This document shows positions 48,247 through 60,823 of a DNA stretch of 64,000 nt, piece by piece. Position 1 is the first letter of the stretch, and every line of letters begins with the position of its first letter. A program made the translations under genes and the position numbers. The notes below the pieces were generated by a model. It was not told the origin of the DNA and made no database searches. It saw only the letters and a program-made list of their open reading frames with translations. The DNA is from Salvia splendens (lineage: Eukaryota; Streptophyta; Magnoliopsida; Lamiales; Lamiaceae), in assembly GCF_004379255.2 (NCBI RefSeq), contig NC_056052.1, positions 11,649,708 to 11,713,707 of the forward strand, read 5' to 3'.

Positions 48247-48251
<5 letters not shown>

Positions 48252-51200
48252 AAAATCTGTTAAAAGGGAAAACTAATTCCATCCATTGATTTGGTGTGAT
48301 CTGATGATTAATATGATTGCCACTTGGTATTAAATAAATTAATTAAAAAATCGAAAAGGGTATGAATGGAACAGCAAAAAAACACTAGTTATGCACAACC
48401 CATGATTCAAGGTATTTTTTTTTGGTAATGCTTGAAGTTGCAGCACACAGTTTTCAATGTATTTTTATGTTTGCCTCGTACACAATCCTTTCCCCTAGGA
48501 TTTAGCAATCCATGGGGCTAGGTTGTAGTACCCACTAATTAATGAAAACTTCACCAAGGCTAGGGAGATAAATCCATTCCTTATGGTTTATCAATACATT
48601 TGGCTATGGCATACTACCAACACTTTCATGTAATTTATGTTTTTACTTTTGTGTTTCTGGTTTCATACAAAATTTGATGTACGGATACAGTTTGTTAATG
48701 TATAAATCCCACACGTTAATGTAGGGAAATGACTAAATAATGTAATAGATCATGATGTACGGATATAGCAACCTTATGTATATGCCCTTCTTAATAATGT
48801 ACGAAAGCAGTGTTTAAATGTAATGGAGCACTTATTTTTCCATAAATTTTTATTGAATCCATCCCCTTTGGGTTAGCAATCTATGGGGCTAGGTTGTAGT
48901 ACTGGGGCTAGGTTGTAGTACTCACTGATTAATGAAAACTTCATGTAGGGCATGGAGATAAATCCATTCCCCTAGGGCTTAGCAATCGCTTTAGCTAAGG
49001 CATATTACCAACACTATTCTATAATTTATGCTTTTATTATTCTGTTTTTGGTTTCATACAAATATTGATGTACGAGTATGGTATTTTAATGTATGAATCT
49101 CAATATTAATGTACGGAAATGACTTAATAATGTAATAGAACACGATGTAGAGATATTGGTACATCGTGTAACAATGTAGGATGTTATGCAGTCATGTACA
49201 TTTATGCTTGTATAATGTAGTACATAATTTAACCTAATATATTTGTTTTTGTTTACAGTTTTGGTTGTACCCGAATGTACTTAAGAGTTGAAGTCGGTTG
49301 TTGGTCAGAGGTTCAAATCACTTTATTTCGCTGTTGCTTTTTACGACGTGTATGCTAGCGTTGTTGGTTTTTATACATGAAGGCAAGGACTGAACAAGGT
49401 GGGCAATGTTGCTACTTTGCATTACGGATATGAATGTAGAGATACTAGTTTTGATACACGAATACTGTATTGTAATTTATGAACCCTACACATTAATGTA
49501 CGGATATGAATGAATAATGTAATTGACATGATGTATACGTAAATGATATTTTGAAGTCATGTACAAGTATGCATGTATAATGTATCATTGTTTTAAATCC
49601 ATTCCCCAAAGGATTTAGCAATCCATGAGACTAGAGCATGTTACCAACTCATACATTAAAATTCATTCTTGAATTGTTAGAATTAATACTGAATTTAATG
49701 TACGATTATGGTAGTTTAATGCATATTATAATGGGTTTAATGTGTTGCGGAAGTTAAATCCATTTCCCAAAGGGTTTAGCAATCCATGGGGCTATGTTTT
49801 AGTATTGTAATGTATATTTTTATTACTAAATAATGTACGAATGTAGTAGTTTAATGTATATTTTTTCGGTCAATTTAGTTTCAGCCATTTTGGTAATGTA
49901 TATATTTATGGTTTTAATGTACTGTACATCAGAAGCAAATAATATAACAATTAACTTGAATAATGTAACCTAATAAATGTAAGAATACAACAGAGACTAC
50001 TACACCAAACAATAAATAATTGAACCCTACGAGAACGACTCTAACTCCTTGCATTTACTGAACGTTGTGCTACTGGGTTGTAACTACCCCCTAGCCCCAT
50101 GGACTACTAAACCCTTGGGGATTGGATATAACTTCTGCCCCTCATGCAACGAATTATAATCTACATTACTCAGTAGGTACATATACATTAAAATACAATT
50201 TTGGTACATTGCGTACTACAACACAATAATATATAATGTAGCACATTTTTGAATTCTTTAAAGCCAGTCGTTGCGCTAACGCAACGGGCATGGTATCGTC
50301 AAAGTCGTCCTTGTAATCGATTATTGCAATTGTTAAACCTATTCAGAAACACATACAATGCAACATCAGTTAATGTAAATCTATGGCTAAATAATGTAAT
50401 ATAACATGATGTACAGATCTAGCTACATAATCTAACAGAACATGATGCATAAAATCAACATCAATTGATGTACTAATCCATCTAAATGATGCAATAATAA
50501 ATGATGTTTTTAAGTCTTGTACAAGTATGTGTTATGTAGCATTGTTTTTACACACTAATGTACATATTTTTTGTATGCAAAATATGTAAATAACGTCTAA
50601 TATATCATGTCATTTTATAAAAAAAATACAATGATGTAACATCAAAGTGAAATAATGTGTTCATATAAATTAATTTCATAGATGAATAATGTACTTCTGG
50701 GACTATATAATGTAGCACTTCTTAGCAACATAATGTACGGAAAATAATGTAATTACAGAACCCCTTAATGTAGCATTTTTAATAAAATAATGAACAAAAA
50801 TAGTGTACAATGACAACAGCAGTTAATGTACAGATTTTGGTATACAGTAATGTACATATTTGAATGAATAATGTACTAAAATATGATGTAGAGAACTGCC
50901 TACATGATGTAGCACGAGACCATGCCTAAAATCAGCAGCTATTCATGTACTAATCAAAACATTGGAATCCTCAAAACTCAAAAATTGTACAGATCAGAAC
51001 GAAATTGCAGAGCAACAGAAAATTACAAAAGCTTGAATTTAGAGCACAAATAGCCCTCTCAATTAGTGACAAACCCTCTTGAACATAAACTACAATACAA
51101 ATCAAAATTGATATCAAATAATGTACATAAACTATGAAATACCGGTTCCAGGAGTTTAGAATAAACTTAAATTTGAGGATTTTTTTTTGCTTTTTGGCTT

Positions 51201-51667
51201 TACCTTTAATGCCGCCGTCGGAGCTCTAGATAATCAACTAATTCGACGTCGTCGGAACCGATTCTCCGTTATCTACACCGTGAGAAACGCTTCGTGATAG
51301 GGACTGATTCGCCATCGACTACGACTTGAGAAATGCGTCGAGAGGAGGAGAGAAGGTGGAGTGAATCAGCGGTTAGGGTTCCTGAGGAATAACGATTAAT
51401 GAGGGAGAAGAGAAGGTGGAAGGAATGGTGAGAGAGAGAGAGTGGGAGGGAGTTGTATCATCGTTGAAATTAAATCCCTGAAATCTCGTACCTGCATTTT
51501 TTTAAAATGAACCGCCTCATTATTTAATGACTAATTTGCCCTTTAATGTAGGTTAACACCAACATAATGTACCGACTCAGAATTAATCTAAGCCATCAGA
51601 TTAATATATCCTATGGATTATATTAGACCTATGTTTTACACTAGAGGGTGATAATGGGGTAATGCAC

Positions 51668-51669
<2 letters not shown>
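48247..51669 (-). mobile_element. (TA)n-flanked element, family A, copy 2
   Basis: Bounded by (TA)n at 48209-48246 and 51670-51714. The minus-strand start is GGGTGCATTACCCCATTATC at 51669 and matches copy 1 at 18436. The other end GTACAAAAATCTGTTAAAAG also matches copy 1. It is full of AATGTAC/TACATTA words and CCATGGGGCTAGG blocks (48490, 48870, 48960, 49600, 49760, 50090 approx.). At 51180-51430, minus strand, lies gene-like non-repetitive DNA with a 25-codon frame beginning MANQSLSRSVSHGVDNGES, perhaps a first exon or captured 5' UTR. Confidence 0.75.
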
Positions 51670-51718
<49 letters not shown>

Positions 51719-52079
51719 CATGATCTATGGCAAACACCTCTTAACCATATAACTAGAGAACAAATAATAGCCACAAGATCAAAAAAATCAAGGGCTAGTA
51801 TTAATTTTTGAATTTAAGGAGAAATTAGTTCCCTCAATCACAAATTTACTCTACAATAACAAGGCAGGGGTATAATGGTCATTGCATATCCAAAAATAGG
51901 ATACGTCGGCAAATTAGAATTCATCTCCTCTTCTTCTATTCTCCATCCTCATCACCGCCTTGTACCTGCCGTTGTCGCAGCGGCGGCAGGAGATTCAACC
52001 TCATTGTGCGATTCAACCTTTTCTTCTCTCTTCTGCAAAATTCGCGCGATTCAACCTTCTCGTCGATGTTGGCGTCGCC

Positions 52080-52352
52080 GTCGTCACGTTCTGCAGGAAT
52101 CGGACGCTGAATTGGAGGAAAAAGGCGTCGCTGATGGTGGAATTGGATGCTAGAGATGAGCGAATCCAGGTTTTGGAAAGGATTGTGGAGAAAGTAGAAT
52201 CGGAAGATTTGGCAGAGTAGGAAATGCAGATGTGCTTTGATGAGAAGGAGATGGTGATTAGGGAGATCGGCGGTGGAAGGAGGTGGATGGTCACAGCCAT
52301 TGCCACTGCTGCTGCTGTCATATTCTACTTCCATGCTCACAGAAATCATTGA
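52080..52352 (+). pseudogene. captured gene fragment: coiled coil plus C-terminal hydrophobic tail
   Basis: The frame NWRKKASLMVELDARDERIQ continues VLERIVEKVESEDLAE, is cut by TAG (52218-52220), and goes on with EMQMCFDEKEMVIREIGGGR and a hydrophobic segment RWMVTAIATAAAVIFYFHAH before TGA at 52352. The layout, a coiled coil with a short C-terminal membrane anchor, is that of a tail-anchored protein. Upstream 51930-52080 is G+C-rich 5' sequence. I cannot name the source gene. Confidence 0.5.
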
Positions 52353-52549
52353 TTTTTGTTGATTAGAGTTTCAGTTTTGGATAATTGTTGCTAAATAATG
52401 CACTTAATTTGCTTCAATTTTGTGTTTGCTGCACTGGCATATATTTTTTATCACTACTATTATGAGAATTTGATTTCTTGAATCTTGATGGTGCTTGAGT
52501 TTGGAATTAGATCACTTCATATTTATGAGTTGTTCTTTGTGTTTTGTAA

Positions 52550-53545
52550 ACAAGAGTGAAGTAAAATAAGAATAAGAGTGATGTAATTTGTAAACCAGAG
52601 TGAAGTAAAATCATATTAAGAGTGATGTGTTTTGTAAACAAGAGTGAAGTAAAATCAGAATAAGAGTGATGTGTTTTGTAAACAAGAGTGAAGTAAAATC
52701 ACAATAAGAGTGACGTGTTTTGTAAACAAGAGTGAAGTAAATTAACAATAAGAGTGACGTGTTTTGTAAACAAGAGTGAAGTAAAAGAGTGATTTGTTTT
52801 GTAAACAAGAGTGAAGTAAAATCGGAATAAGAGTGATGTGTTTTGTAAACAAGAGTGAAGTAAATCAGAATAAGAGTGATGTGTTTTGTAAACAAGAGTG
52901 AAGTGCTTTCTGAACAAGAGTGAAGTGTTTTGTGAACAAGAGTGAAGTAAAATCAGAATAAGAGTGATGTGTTTTGTGAACAAGAGTGAAGTAAAATCAG
53001 AATAATAGTGATGTGTTTTGTGAACAAGAGTGAAGTGTTTTCTGAGCAAGAGTGAAGTGTTTTGTGAACAAGAGTGAAGTAAAATCAGAATAAGAGTGAT
53101 GTGTTTTGTGAACAAGAGTGAAGTAAAATCAGAATAAGAGTGATGTGTTTTGTGAACAAGAGTGAAGTGTTTTGTGAACAAGAGTGAAGTGTTTGTGAAC
53201 AAGAGTGAAGTAAAATCAGAATAAGAGTGATGTGTTTTGTGAACAAGAGTGAAGTAAAATCAGAATAAGAGTGATGTGTTTTGTGAACAAGAGTGAAGTA
53301 AAATCAGAATAAGAGTGATGTGTTTTGTGAACAAGAGTGAAGTGTTTTCTGAACAAGAGTGAAGTGTTTTGTGAACAAGAGTGAAGTAAAATCAGAATAA
53401 GAGTGATGTGTTTTGTGAACAAGAGTGAAGTAAAATCAGAATAAGAGTGATGTGTTTTGTAAACAAGAGTGAAGTAAAATCATGCTAGGAGTGATGCGTT
53501 TTGTAAACAAGAGTGAAGTAAAATCATGCTAAGAGTGATGTATTT
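52550..53545. repeat. minisatellite, 44-bp and 22-bp units
   Basis: About 25-30 units built on GTTTTGTGAACAAGAGTGAA with or without GTAAAATCAGAATAAGAGTG. The core AGAGTGAAGT recurs throughout. Long minus-strand ORFs here (HSCLQNTSLL... repeats) are products of the repeat, not genes. Confidence 0.92.
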
Positions 53546-54406
53546 CAGGGTTATGTTGGAAGGTATCGAAATCCATTTACCTTTGCTGAATAATTAAGCT
53601 ACTTTTTGCCCGATTCCTCTTAATTTGTGCAATTTTTTTTAGTTTCATCTTCATAATCTTGCAAATATACAATTCACAAGTGCTTACCAAACTGCGAATC
53701 TTGCAAATCATACAATTCACACGCACACAAATTCCTACTTGTATTCCAATCAAAACATACAATTTTCAGCTGCGTAGATCAAACAATACCAAAATAGTTC
53801 ATACTTACAATTTACAATAATCATCCAATGAAATTATAGCCATGTATCACAAACTAGAATCACCATTAACGAGGTGCTATCACAAACTAGAATCGATCAA
53901 AATGTTCGATTCTATGAACAGTGCAAATGATCAATTTCATAGTAATCTTAATTTGAATAGCATAAATCGCATGAATCCACCATAGTTCTTTCTTATTGAG
54001 ATCAGATCTTGCAGATGCGATCATATAATTGACGAAATATGGTTGAATTGCAATTGCTAACTGCCGCTGTAACGTGGCGAATGCGCCGGGGAGCCTTGCG
54101 CCCGCTGCACAGGTTGAAGGTTTGAGCGTGGTGTTGGTAGGGTGGAGGCGGATGATGAGTTCGGCGGCGGAGCCTACATCGTCGCCGCCTTCATCGGTGA
54201 AGAACAGCGAGTCGCCGGGGGAGAATGTCGTTTTCATAATGAGAATGAAAGGAATCTGCGTAATTCATTTAAATTTGATAATTTAATATCCAAAAATACC
54301 CTTGGCCTATTTTACATTATTAAAATAATTAATATTTATTTCATTAAGATGTGTGGCTGAGATTTGTTCTCTAGTTATACACTTAAGATTAGTTATACCT
54401 TGATCA

Positions 54407-54442
<36 letters not shown>

Positions 54443-54445
<3 letters not shown>

Positions 54446-55099
54446 GAATGATCAATTGCTAACTCACTCTCTAGTTGCTAACTACAACTAATTTAAGACC
54501 ATAAGATTTTAGAAATCTAGTGGTCTAAAATTTGCCACGTGTAATTTTCGTTTTTATTAATTAAATCAAAAAAGATAAAAAAAACTACCAAATTAGGGTT
54601 TTTGATGAAAATGTCAATATAGTGTTTTGAAAATATCAACACAATGCTTTGAAAATGTCAAGACATTGCTTATGTCAACACATTGCTTTAAGATTGATAT
54701 TATACATGTATTATATTGACATATTTTATATACTATGCTGACATTTGTTGGTGTATGAAAAAATTGAAAATTTTTGAATTTTTTTTCAGATTTTGACATC
54801 GGAACATATGCAAGTGAGATCTCGTTAGAATCCTTATGAAATTATCTTTAATTTGATATATGTTGTTCGAAAATATAATTTAAATCGAGAAAGTTATGCG
54901 TTTTAAAGTTATGTGATATTTTTCAAAAGTTAGTTACAACTAATTTGTTGTAAATTAACCTTAATACCCTTATTGACTTTTTTTGTTAATCGTATTGACA
55001 TTTCGAGGTTGGTGATATAGACCATTGATTTGAATATTTAAGGGCTATTATTTAATTGTAGTTAGCAATTAAGTATTGAGTTAGCAATATAACACTCCC
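54443..55099. mobile_element. (TA)n/(CA)n-flanked element, family F
   Basis: 657 bp between (TA)n and (CA)n. Ends GGGGAATGATC...TTGCTAACTCA and TGAGTTAGCAATATAACACTC are imperfect inverted repeats, both with GTTAGCAA and TAGTTGCTAACTACAA-like motifs. The interior carries repeated ATGTCAACACATTGC. No ORF. Confidence 0.82.
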
Positions 55100-55128
55100 A
55101 CACACACACACACACACACACACATATA

Positions 55129-55445
55129 GGGATGTATTCATTTCCTTTTCGTATCTTTTGTTCTTTATTCTTTTTAATCTCAGCCCCACGATTTTGTCAT
55201 CCGGCGGTTAGATTGGTGCCACGTGTCATTTAATAATGCAGATTTTCATATGAATAATGCACACCGACTAATAATGCACCATTATAGTGTAATAATGCAG
55301 ATTTTCAGTTGAATAATGCACACCGACTAATAATGCACCATTATAGTGTAATAATGCAGATCATCTGGACCGTTGATGAATGAGATCTAACGACCCATAT
55401 TAAGAAGAATAAAGGATCTAAGGGATGAATAGGAGAATAACGCTC

Positions 55446-55448
<3 letters not shown>
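55129..55448 (-). mobile_element. short (TA)n-type element, family C (320 bp)
   Basis: It has the same two ends as the next element but in the opposite order: GGGATGTATTCATTTCC at 55129 and GAGAATAACGCTCCCC at 55448. The interior has two near-identical segments with AATAATGCACACCGACTAAT. A deletion derivative. Confidence 0.82.
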
Positions 55449-55488
<40 letters not shown>

Positions 55489-55491
<3 letters not shown>

Positions 55492-57109
55492 GGAGCGTTA
55501 TTCTCCTTTTCACATCTTAGATCCTTTTTCTTTCTTAATATTACGTGTTAGATCTCATTCATCAACGGATCAGATTGATTCTATAAAACTGGTTCCGTGT
55601 TGCATTATAGAAGGTGGTTGTATGCATTACAGGGTTATTATTGACATTTGACGGAAAAGTAACTGCCACATTTTGGTATCTGCGAATAATGCACCACATG
55701 GTCACGAGTAATGCATATAATTGACTATATAATGCACAATATGTGAACTGCAATGCATACGAATAAGATGTACCATGTTATGATGTTTGGACACACGTTT
55801 CTTGTTTCCCCTAAGGGTTTAATAAGCTTAGGGGCTAGGGTATAGTACGTAGACACGTATGTAATCTTCACATGGTCACGAGTAATGCATATAATTGCCT
55901 ATATAATGCACAATATGTGAACTGCAATGCATACGAACAAGATGTGCTGTGTTATGATGTTTGACACACGTTTCTTGTTTCCCCTAAGGGTTTAATAAGC
56001 TTAGGGGCTAGGGTATAGTACGTACGCATTAATAACTAATTATAAAACGATACGAATAATTCATCAAATTGTCACGAGTAATGGATGTTATTAACTATAT
56101 AATGCACAATATGTGAACTGCAATGCATACGAATAAGATGTACCATGTTATGATGTTTGACACACGTTTCTTGTTTCCGCTAAGGGTTTAATAAGCTTAA
56201 GGGCTAGGGTATAGTACGTAGACATTACTAACAAATTGTTGTTATTGGAATATACGTATGTGCATTATTTGGTTTAGGTAGTGCATTATGTAGCTGTTAA
56301 TTGTCATTATCTCAGTATATTATGCACTATTAGAGGTATTGTGTATATGGGTTAATCAACGGATTGAAGAATACATACGTGCATTTAGTAATGTCTACGT
56401 ACTATACCCTAGCCCCTAAGCTTATTAAACCCTTAGGGGAAACAAGAAACGTGTGTCAAACATCATAACATGGTACATCTTATTCGTATGCATTGCAGTT
56501 CACATATTGTGCATTATATAGTTAATAACATCCATTACTCGTGACAATTTGGTGAATTATTCGTATCGTTTTATAATTTGTTATTAATGCGTACGTACTA
56601 TACCCTAGCCCCTAAGCTTATTAAACCCTTAGGGGAAACAAGAAACGTGTGTCAAACATCATAACACAGCACATCTTGTTCGTATGCATTGCAGTTCACA
56701 AATTGTGCATTATATAGTCAAATATATCCATTACTCGTTACCATGTGAAGATTACATACATGTCTACGTACTATACCCTAGCCCCTAAGCTTATTAAACC
56801 CTTAGGGGAAACAAGAAACGTGTGTCAAACATCATAACACAACACATCTTGTTCGTATATATTGCAGTTCACATATTGTGCATTATATAGGCAATTATAT
56901 GCATTACTCGTGACCATGTGGTGCATTATTCGTAGCGGTTTCCAGCCATTATTAGATTACTATTGTACCCTCATAATGCACAAAATAGGACAAATAATGC
57001 AACACGGGATTAATTACCCAATGTTGATCTTGACCGTCCATTTCTCTAATCTAATGGCTGATATTAAGAAGGAAAAAGGAGGAAATATAGGAAAAGAAAA
57101 TGAATACAT

Positions 57110-57112
<3 letters not shown>
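55489..57112 (+). mobile_element. (TA)n-flanked fold-back element, family C (1624 bp)
   Basis: Ends GGGGGAGCGTTATTCTCC (55489) and GAATACATCCC (57112). Almost the whole element is an inverted repeat: 55500-56240 pairs with 56385-57110, so it is a fold-back structure centred near 56310. The interior has TGCATTA/TAATGCA words and six CCCCTAAG...CTTAGGGG blocks (55807, 55980, 56175, 56402, 56602, 56775 approx.). The ORF at 56862 crosses into TA repeats and is not credible. Confidence 0.82.
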
Positions 57113-57154
<42 letters not shown>

Positions 57155-57753
57155 CATGTTAAAGTCCTTTTCTATCATTAGATTTAAGTTCCAATTTGAT
57201 TTGGATCATTGGATCTGCTAGATGAACGACCCGGATTTGATGATTAGTTAAGCATTCCGTAGTTCATTATTTGGTTTATTTCGTGCATTATGAGGGTGAA
57301 TTAGTAATTTTATTATCTCAAATCTGAAGAATACGAGGAGCCGCGAGTTTAGCGGGATACACTCACAGCTTTCCATCTACCGCCTCATTCATCATAAACC
57401 GTATTTACTCCCACTTCTCTCTCCACAATCGTTCTCAAATTCCATCCAAACAGCAAAACCCTAGCCGCCAAAAGGGTTGTTTTCGGCGATAATTCTGAAG
57501 TTCAACCGGTTTTTCAGTCGATTTTCATTCTTCCTTGCTGTGCTGAACAATACTCCACCGCATTCTAAGAAGAGGTAGGTTTTTCCGATTGTTAATGGAC
57601 TGCTTCAATTTTCGAGTTTGAACAACCCTTTTCCAATATTCGCTAGTAACGCAACTTCCACACCACAATGCACCCGATTACCACCAATCGACCGTATTTG
57701 TTAAAACAGTCTAACCCCCTTTTGTTTGGTTGAATTTCTGCGTAGATCTTAAA

Positions 57754-59086
57754 ATGACAAAACGAGGACGACCCACCAATTCTAAGCAATCCCAGCTAGA
57801 GGGTGAGCTCCTATTTTTTTGTGCAATTCGAATTGCTTTGTATGTTTGGATTGTAATCCCACATGGTGTAACATAATTTGTACATTATTTTTGTAATTGT
57901 GTGAATTAATTCAAATACTGTATCCATTATTCGTATGGTGGTTGATTTTAATTGTATAAAATAATTCAATGTTGGCTTGTTCACAACTGTAATGAATATG
58001 CACATTATATGTGTATTTTGTTTTCCATCCAACTATCATGTACTCTGCATCATACAACTGGAGTTTGAATTTATCCAAGAATAGGAGTAACATGTATATT
58101 TGCATTCCATGTTATGATAAATGGTGTACAAAATCAGTTTGTTCATTACTTGATATAAACTCTTCATTATTTGCCAATGTGACTACATTATTTTCATATG
58201 TGAATGTAGTTTGCTCATGTCTCTTTTAACATGTCAGATAACGAATGTAATATTTGTATATTCATTTAATCATATAGTCTATGCATTATTTTAATATGTC
58301 AATGCATTATTTTTCCTATATGTGTACATTGTGAATGTTATTGATGTGGTTTTAGATTTTGAAAGAGTAAATTGAAAATGTGTTTGTTCATTACATGTCA
58401 ACATCTATTCATTATTTTACAAATGTGACTACATTATTTTAATATGTGAATGCATTATGGTCATTTCTGTTTAAAATTGGCAGATAACAAATGTGATATT
58501 TGTTTATTCATTACTTCATATAAACACTGCATTATTTTCAGAGGGTGGTCATTGTGGAGATAGTGGATGCAGAGGTGTATTTGTCATTAATAAAATTAGT
58601 TTGTTCGTTAATTTGTATTCTATATATATCTTGTATCATGCATCATGCCAGTGTTAGGATTGCATTATTTGAATATGTGATTACATTATTTGCTTATGTG
58701 ATTGCATTATTTGACTATGTTAATGCATTATGTTGATTTCTGTTTTAAACTGTCAAACATTAACTGGAAAATGTTCATAACTAGCCTGAATCTGTACATT
58801 ATGTAGCTATTTCTATGCATTATTTATCTTGTTTTATGCATCATTTGACTGCTGTTGTACATGAGTCTAAGAGTGAATGGAATATTTTTATCTGTTCATT
58901 ACTTGAGTGATTTTGTTCATCATTTGGCTATTTGAATGCATTATTTATCCTGTTTTATGCATCATGTGACTGCCAGTAGGAATTGCCCAGAAATTCCGGG
59001 AGCGATTATCAGAGGCCGGGACTAGTACAGCTTCGGAAGAGACGGAGGATAGGAAACCAAGGGGTAGGAACGTCGACCATCTGTAA
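57754..59086 (+). CDS. possible two-exon small protein of the family D element
   Basis: Exon 1 (57754-57802) reads MTKRGRPTNSKQSQLE and ends at a donor GTGAGC after a leader resembling a plant 5' UTR. Exon 2 (58980-59086) follows CAGTAG and reads GIAQKFRERLSEAGTSTASE, then a charged tail with RKPRGR ending NVDHL and TAA. The phase matches across the 1.2-kb intron, giving about 51 residues, basic at both ends (GRP-like AT-hook-type RGRP at the start). The intron is full of TGCATTA words. It could be the cut-down reading frame of a transposase or a captured host gene; expression is unproven. Confidence 0.35.
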
Positions 59087-60823
59087 TTTAGACGAACCCC
59101 TACCGAATTTCTGAATTGTATAAAGAGTTTAACTCCACGATAGAAGGAAGTCGTCACGGAACTTGTACATGAGTCTAACAGTGAATGCAACATTTGTACA
59201 TTATTTAGCTATTTCTATGCATTGTTTATCATGTTTTATGCATCATTAGATTGCTATTGTACATGAGCCTAAGAATGACTGCAATATGTGTATGTTCATT
59301 ACTTGATTGATTCTGTACATTATTTGGCTATTTGAATGCATTATTTATCTCGTTTTATGCATCACGTGGTTGCTGTTGTACGTACTAGACCCTAGCCCCT
59401 AGGCTTGTTAAACCCTTAGGGAAAACAAGGAATGTGCGCCAAACATCGAAACACGGCACACCTTAAATGAAACGGGGCTGGATAAATGTTCATTACATAT
59501 CATAAATAATGCATTACAGAAACTAAAACCACACATTACACTACATAATATGTACATTATGTATATCTGTTTTAAAAAATGCCTACGCGCTATGCATGTG
59601 CAACCTCCGAGGAATTACTGCAGCTCGTGTATTTGGACAATGTTTTTTAGACTTAGCATATACTACACCCTAGCCCCTAGGCTTGTTAAACCCTTAGGGA
59701 AAACAAGAAACGTGGGTAAAACATCGAATCACGGCACAACCTAAACTAGGGGCTAGGATAAATGTTCATTACATACCACAAACAATGTTCATTATAGAAC
59801 CTAAACTAAACGGGTAAGGATAAATGTTCATTACATACCACAAACAATGCGTTACAGAAACTAAACTACGCATTATACTACACAATATGTACATTATGTA
59901 TATCTGTTTTAAAATATACCCACGCGTTATGCATGTGCAACCCCGGACGAATTACTCCAGCTCGTGTATTTGAATAACGTTTTTTAGACTTAGAACATAC
60001 TACACCCTAGCCCCTAGGCTTGTCAAACCTTTAGGGCAAACAAGAAACGTTCGCCAAACAACGACACACGGCACAACTTAAATTATAATATTGTCAAGGA
60101 GTTGATCGAATATTTGTTTGTTCATTACTTGGTATAAGTTGTTCATTATTAGGCGACGTGATTACATTATTTGCCTATTTGCATGCATTATGTTCATTTC
60201 TGTTTTTAACTGTCAACAGCCAAATGGAATATTTGTTTATTCATTACCTCACATAATCTCTGCATTACGTTCATATGTTAATGAATTATTTTCTTATATG
60301 CATGAATTGCTGTTGGTCATTGTTGAAATAGCGGAGACAGAAGTTTTATGCTCATTAAGTAAATGATTTTGTTCATTAATTTGTATATTTGTATTCATTA
60401 TATGTTATGTATCATGCATCATGTCAAAGTTTTTTTATATTGTCAAGGAGTTGATCGAATATTTGTTTGTTCATTACTTGGTATAAGCTCTTCATTATTA
60501 GCCGATGTGCTTACATTATATGCCTATGTGCATGCATTATGTTCATTTCTGTTTTTAATTGTCAACAGCCAAATGGAAAATTTGTTTATTCATTACCTCA
60601 TATAATCTCTGCATTACGTTCATATGTTAATGAATTATTTTCCTATATGCATGAATTGTTTTTTCTTTTGTTTTATATAGTCAAAGTGTAAAGGTATCAA
60701 TTGTTACATTGTTTGTATTATAACTATATATAACTGCATTATATGAGGTATACTATACATTACCAAACACAAAGAATGCATTATATAATCATCCTTAAAC
60801 ATTACATTTATAATTTCGTCCAA

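Larger units (their letters stand above)
51715..54412. mobile_element. (TA)n-flanked element, family E, with gene fragments and a minisatellite
   Basis: It lies between (TA)n tracts 51670-51714 and 54413-54442. The ends GGGTCATGATC and GATCACTACCC are inverted, and both sides contain ATAACTAGAGAACAAAT a few dozen bases in. Contents: a gene fragment (51930-52352, +), a 22/44-bp minisatellite (52550-53540) and a second GC-rich gene-like fragment (54060-54237, - ; frame MKTTFSPGDSLFFTDEGGDD). Confidence 0.8.

Noticed and set aside
52611..53422. Long minus-strand ORFs with repeated HSCLQNTSLL-like units
   Set aside because: They are translations of the 22/44-bp minisatellite; the repeat explains them fully.
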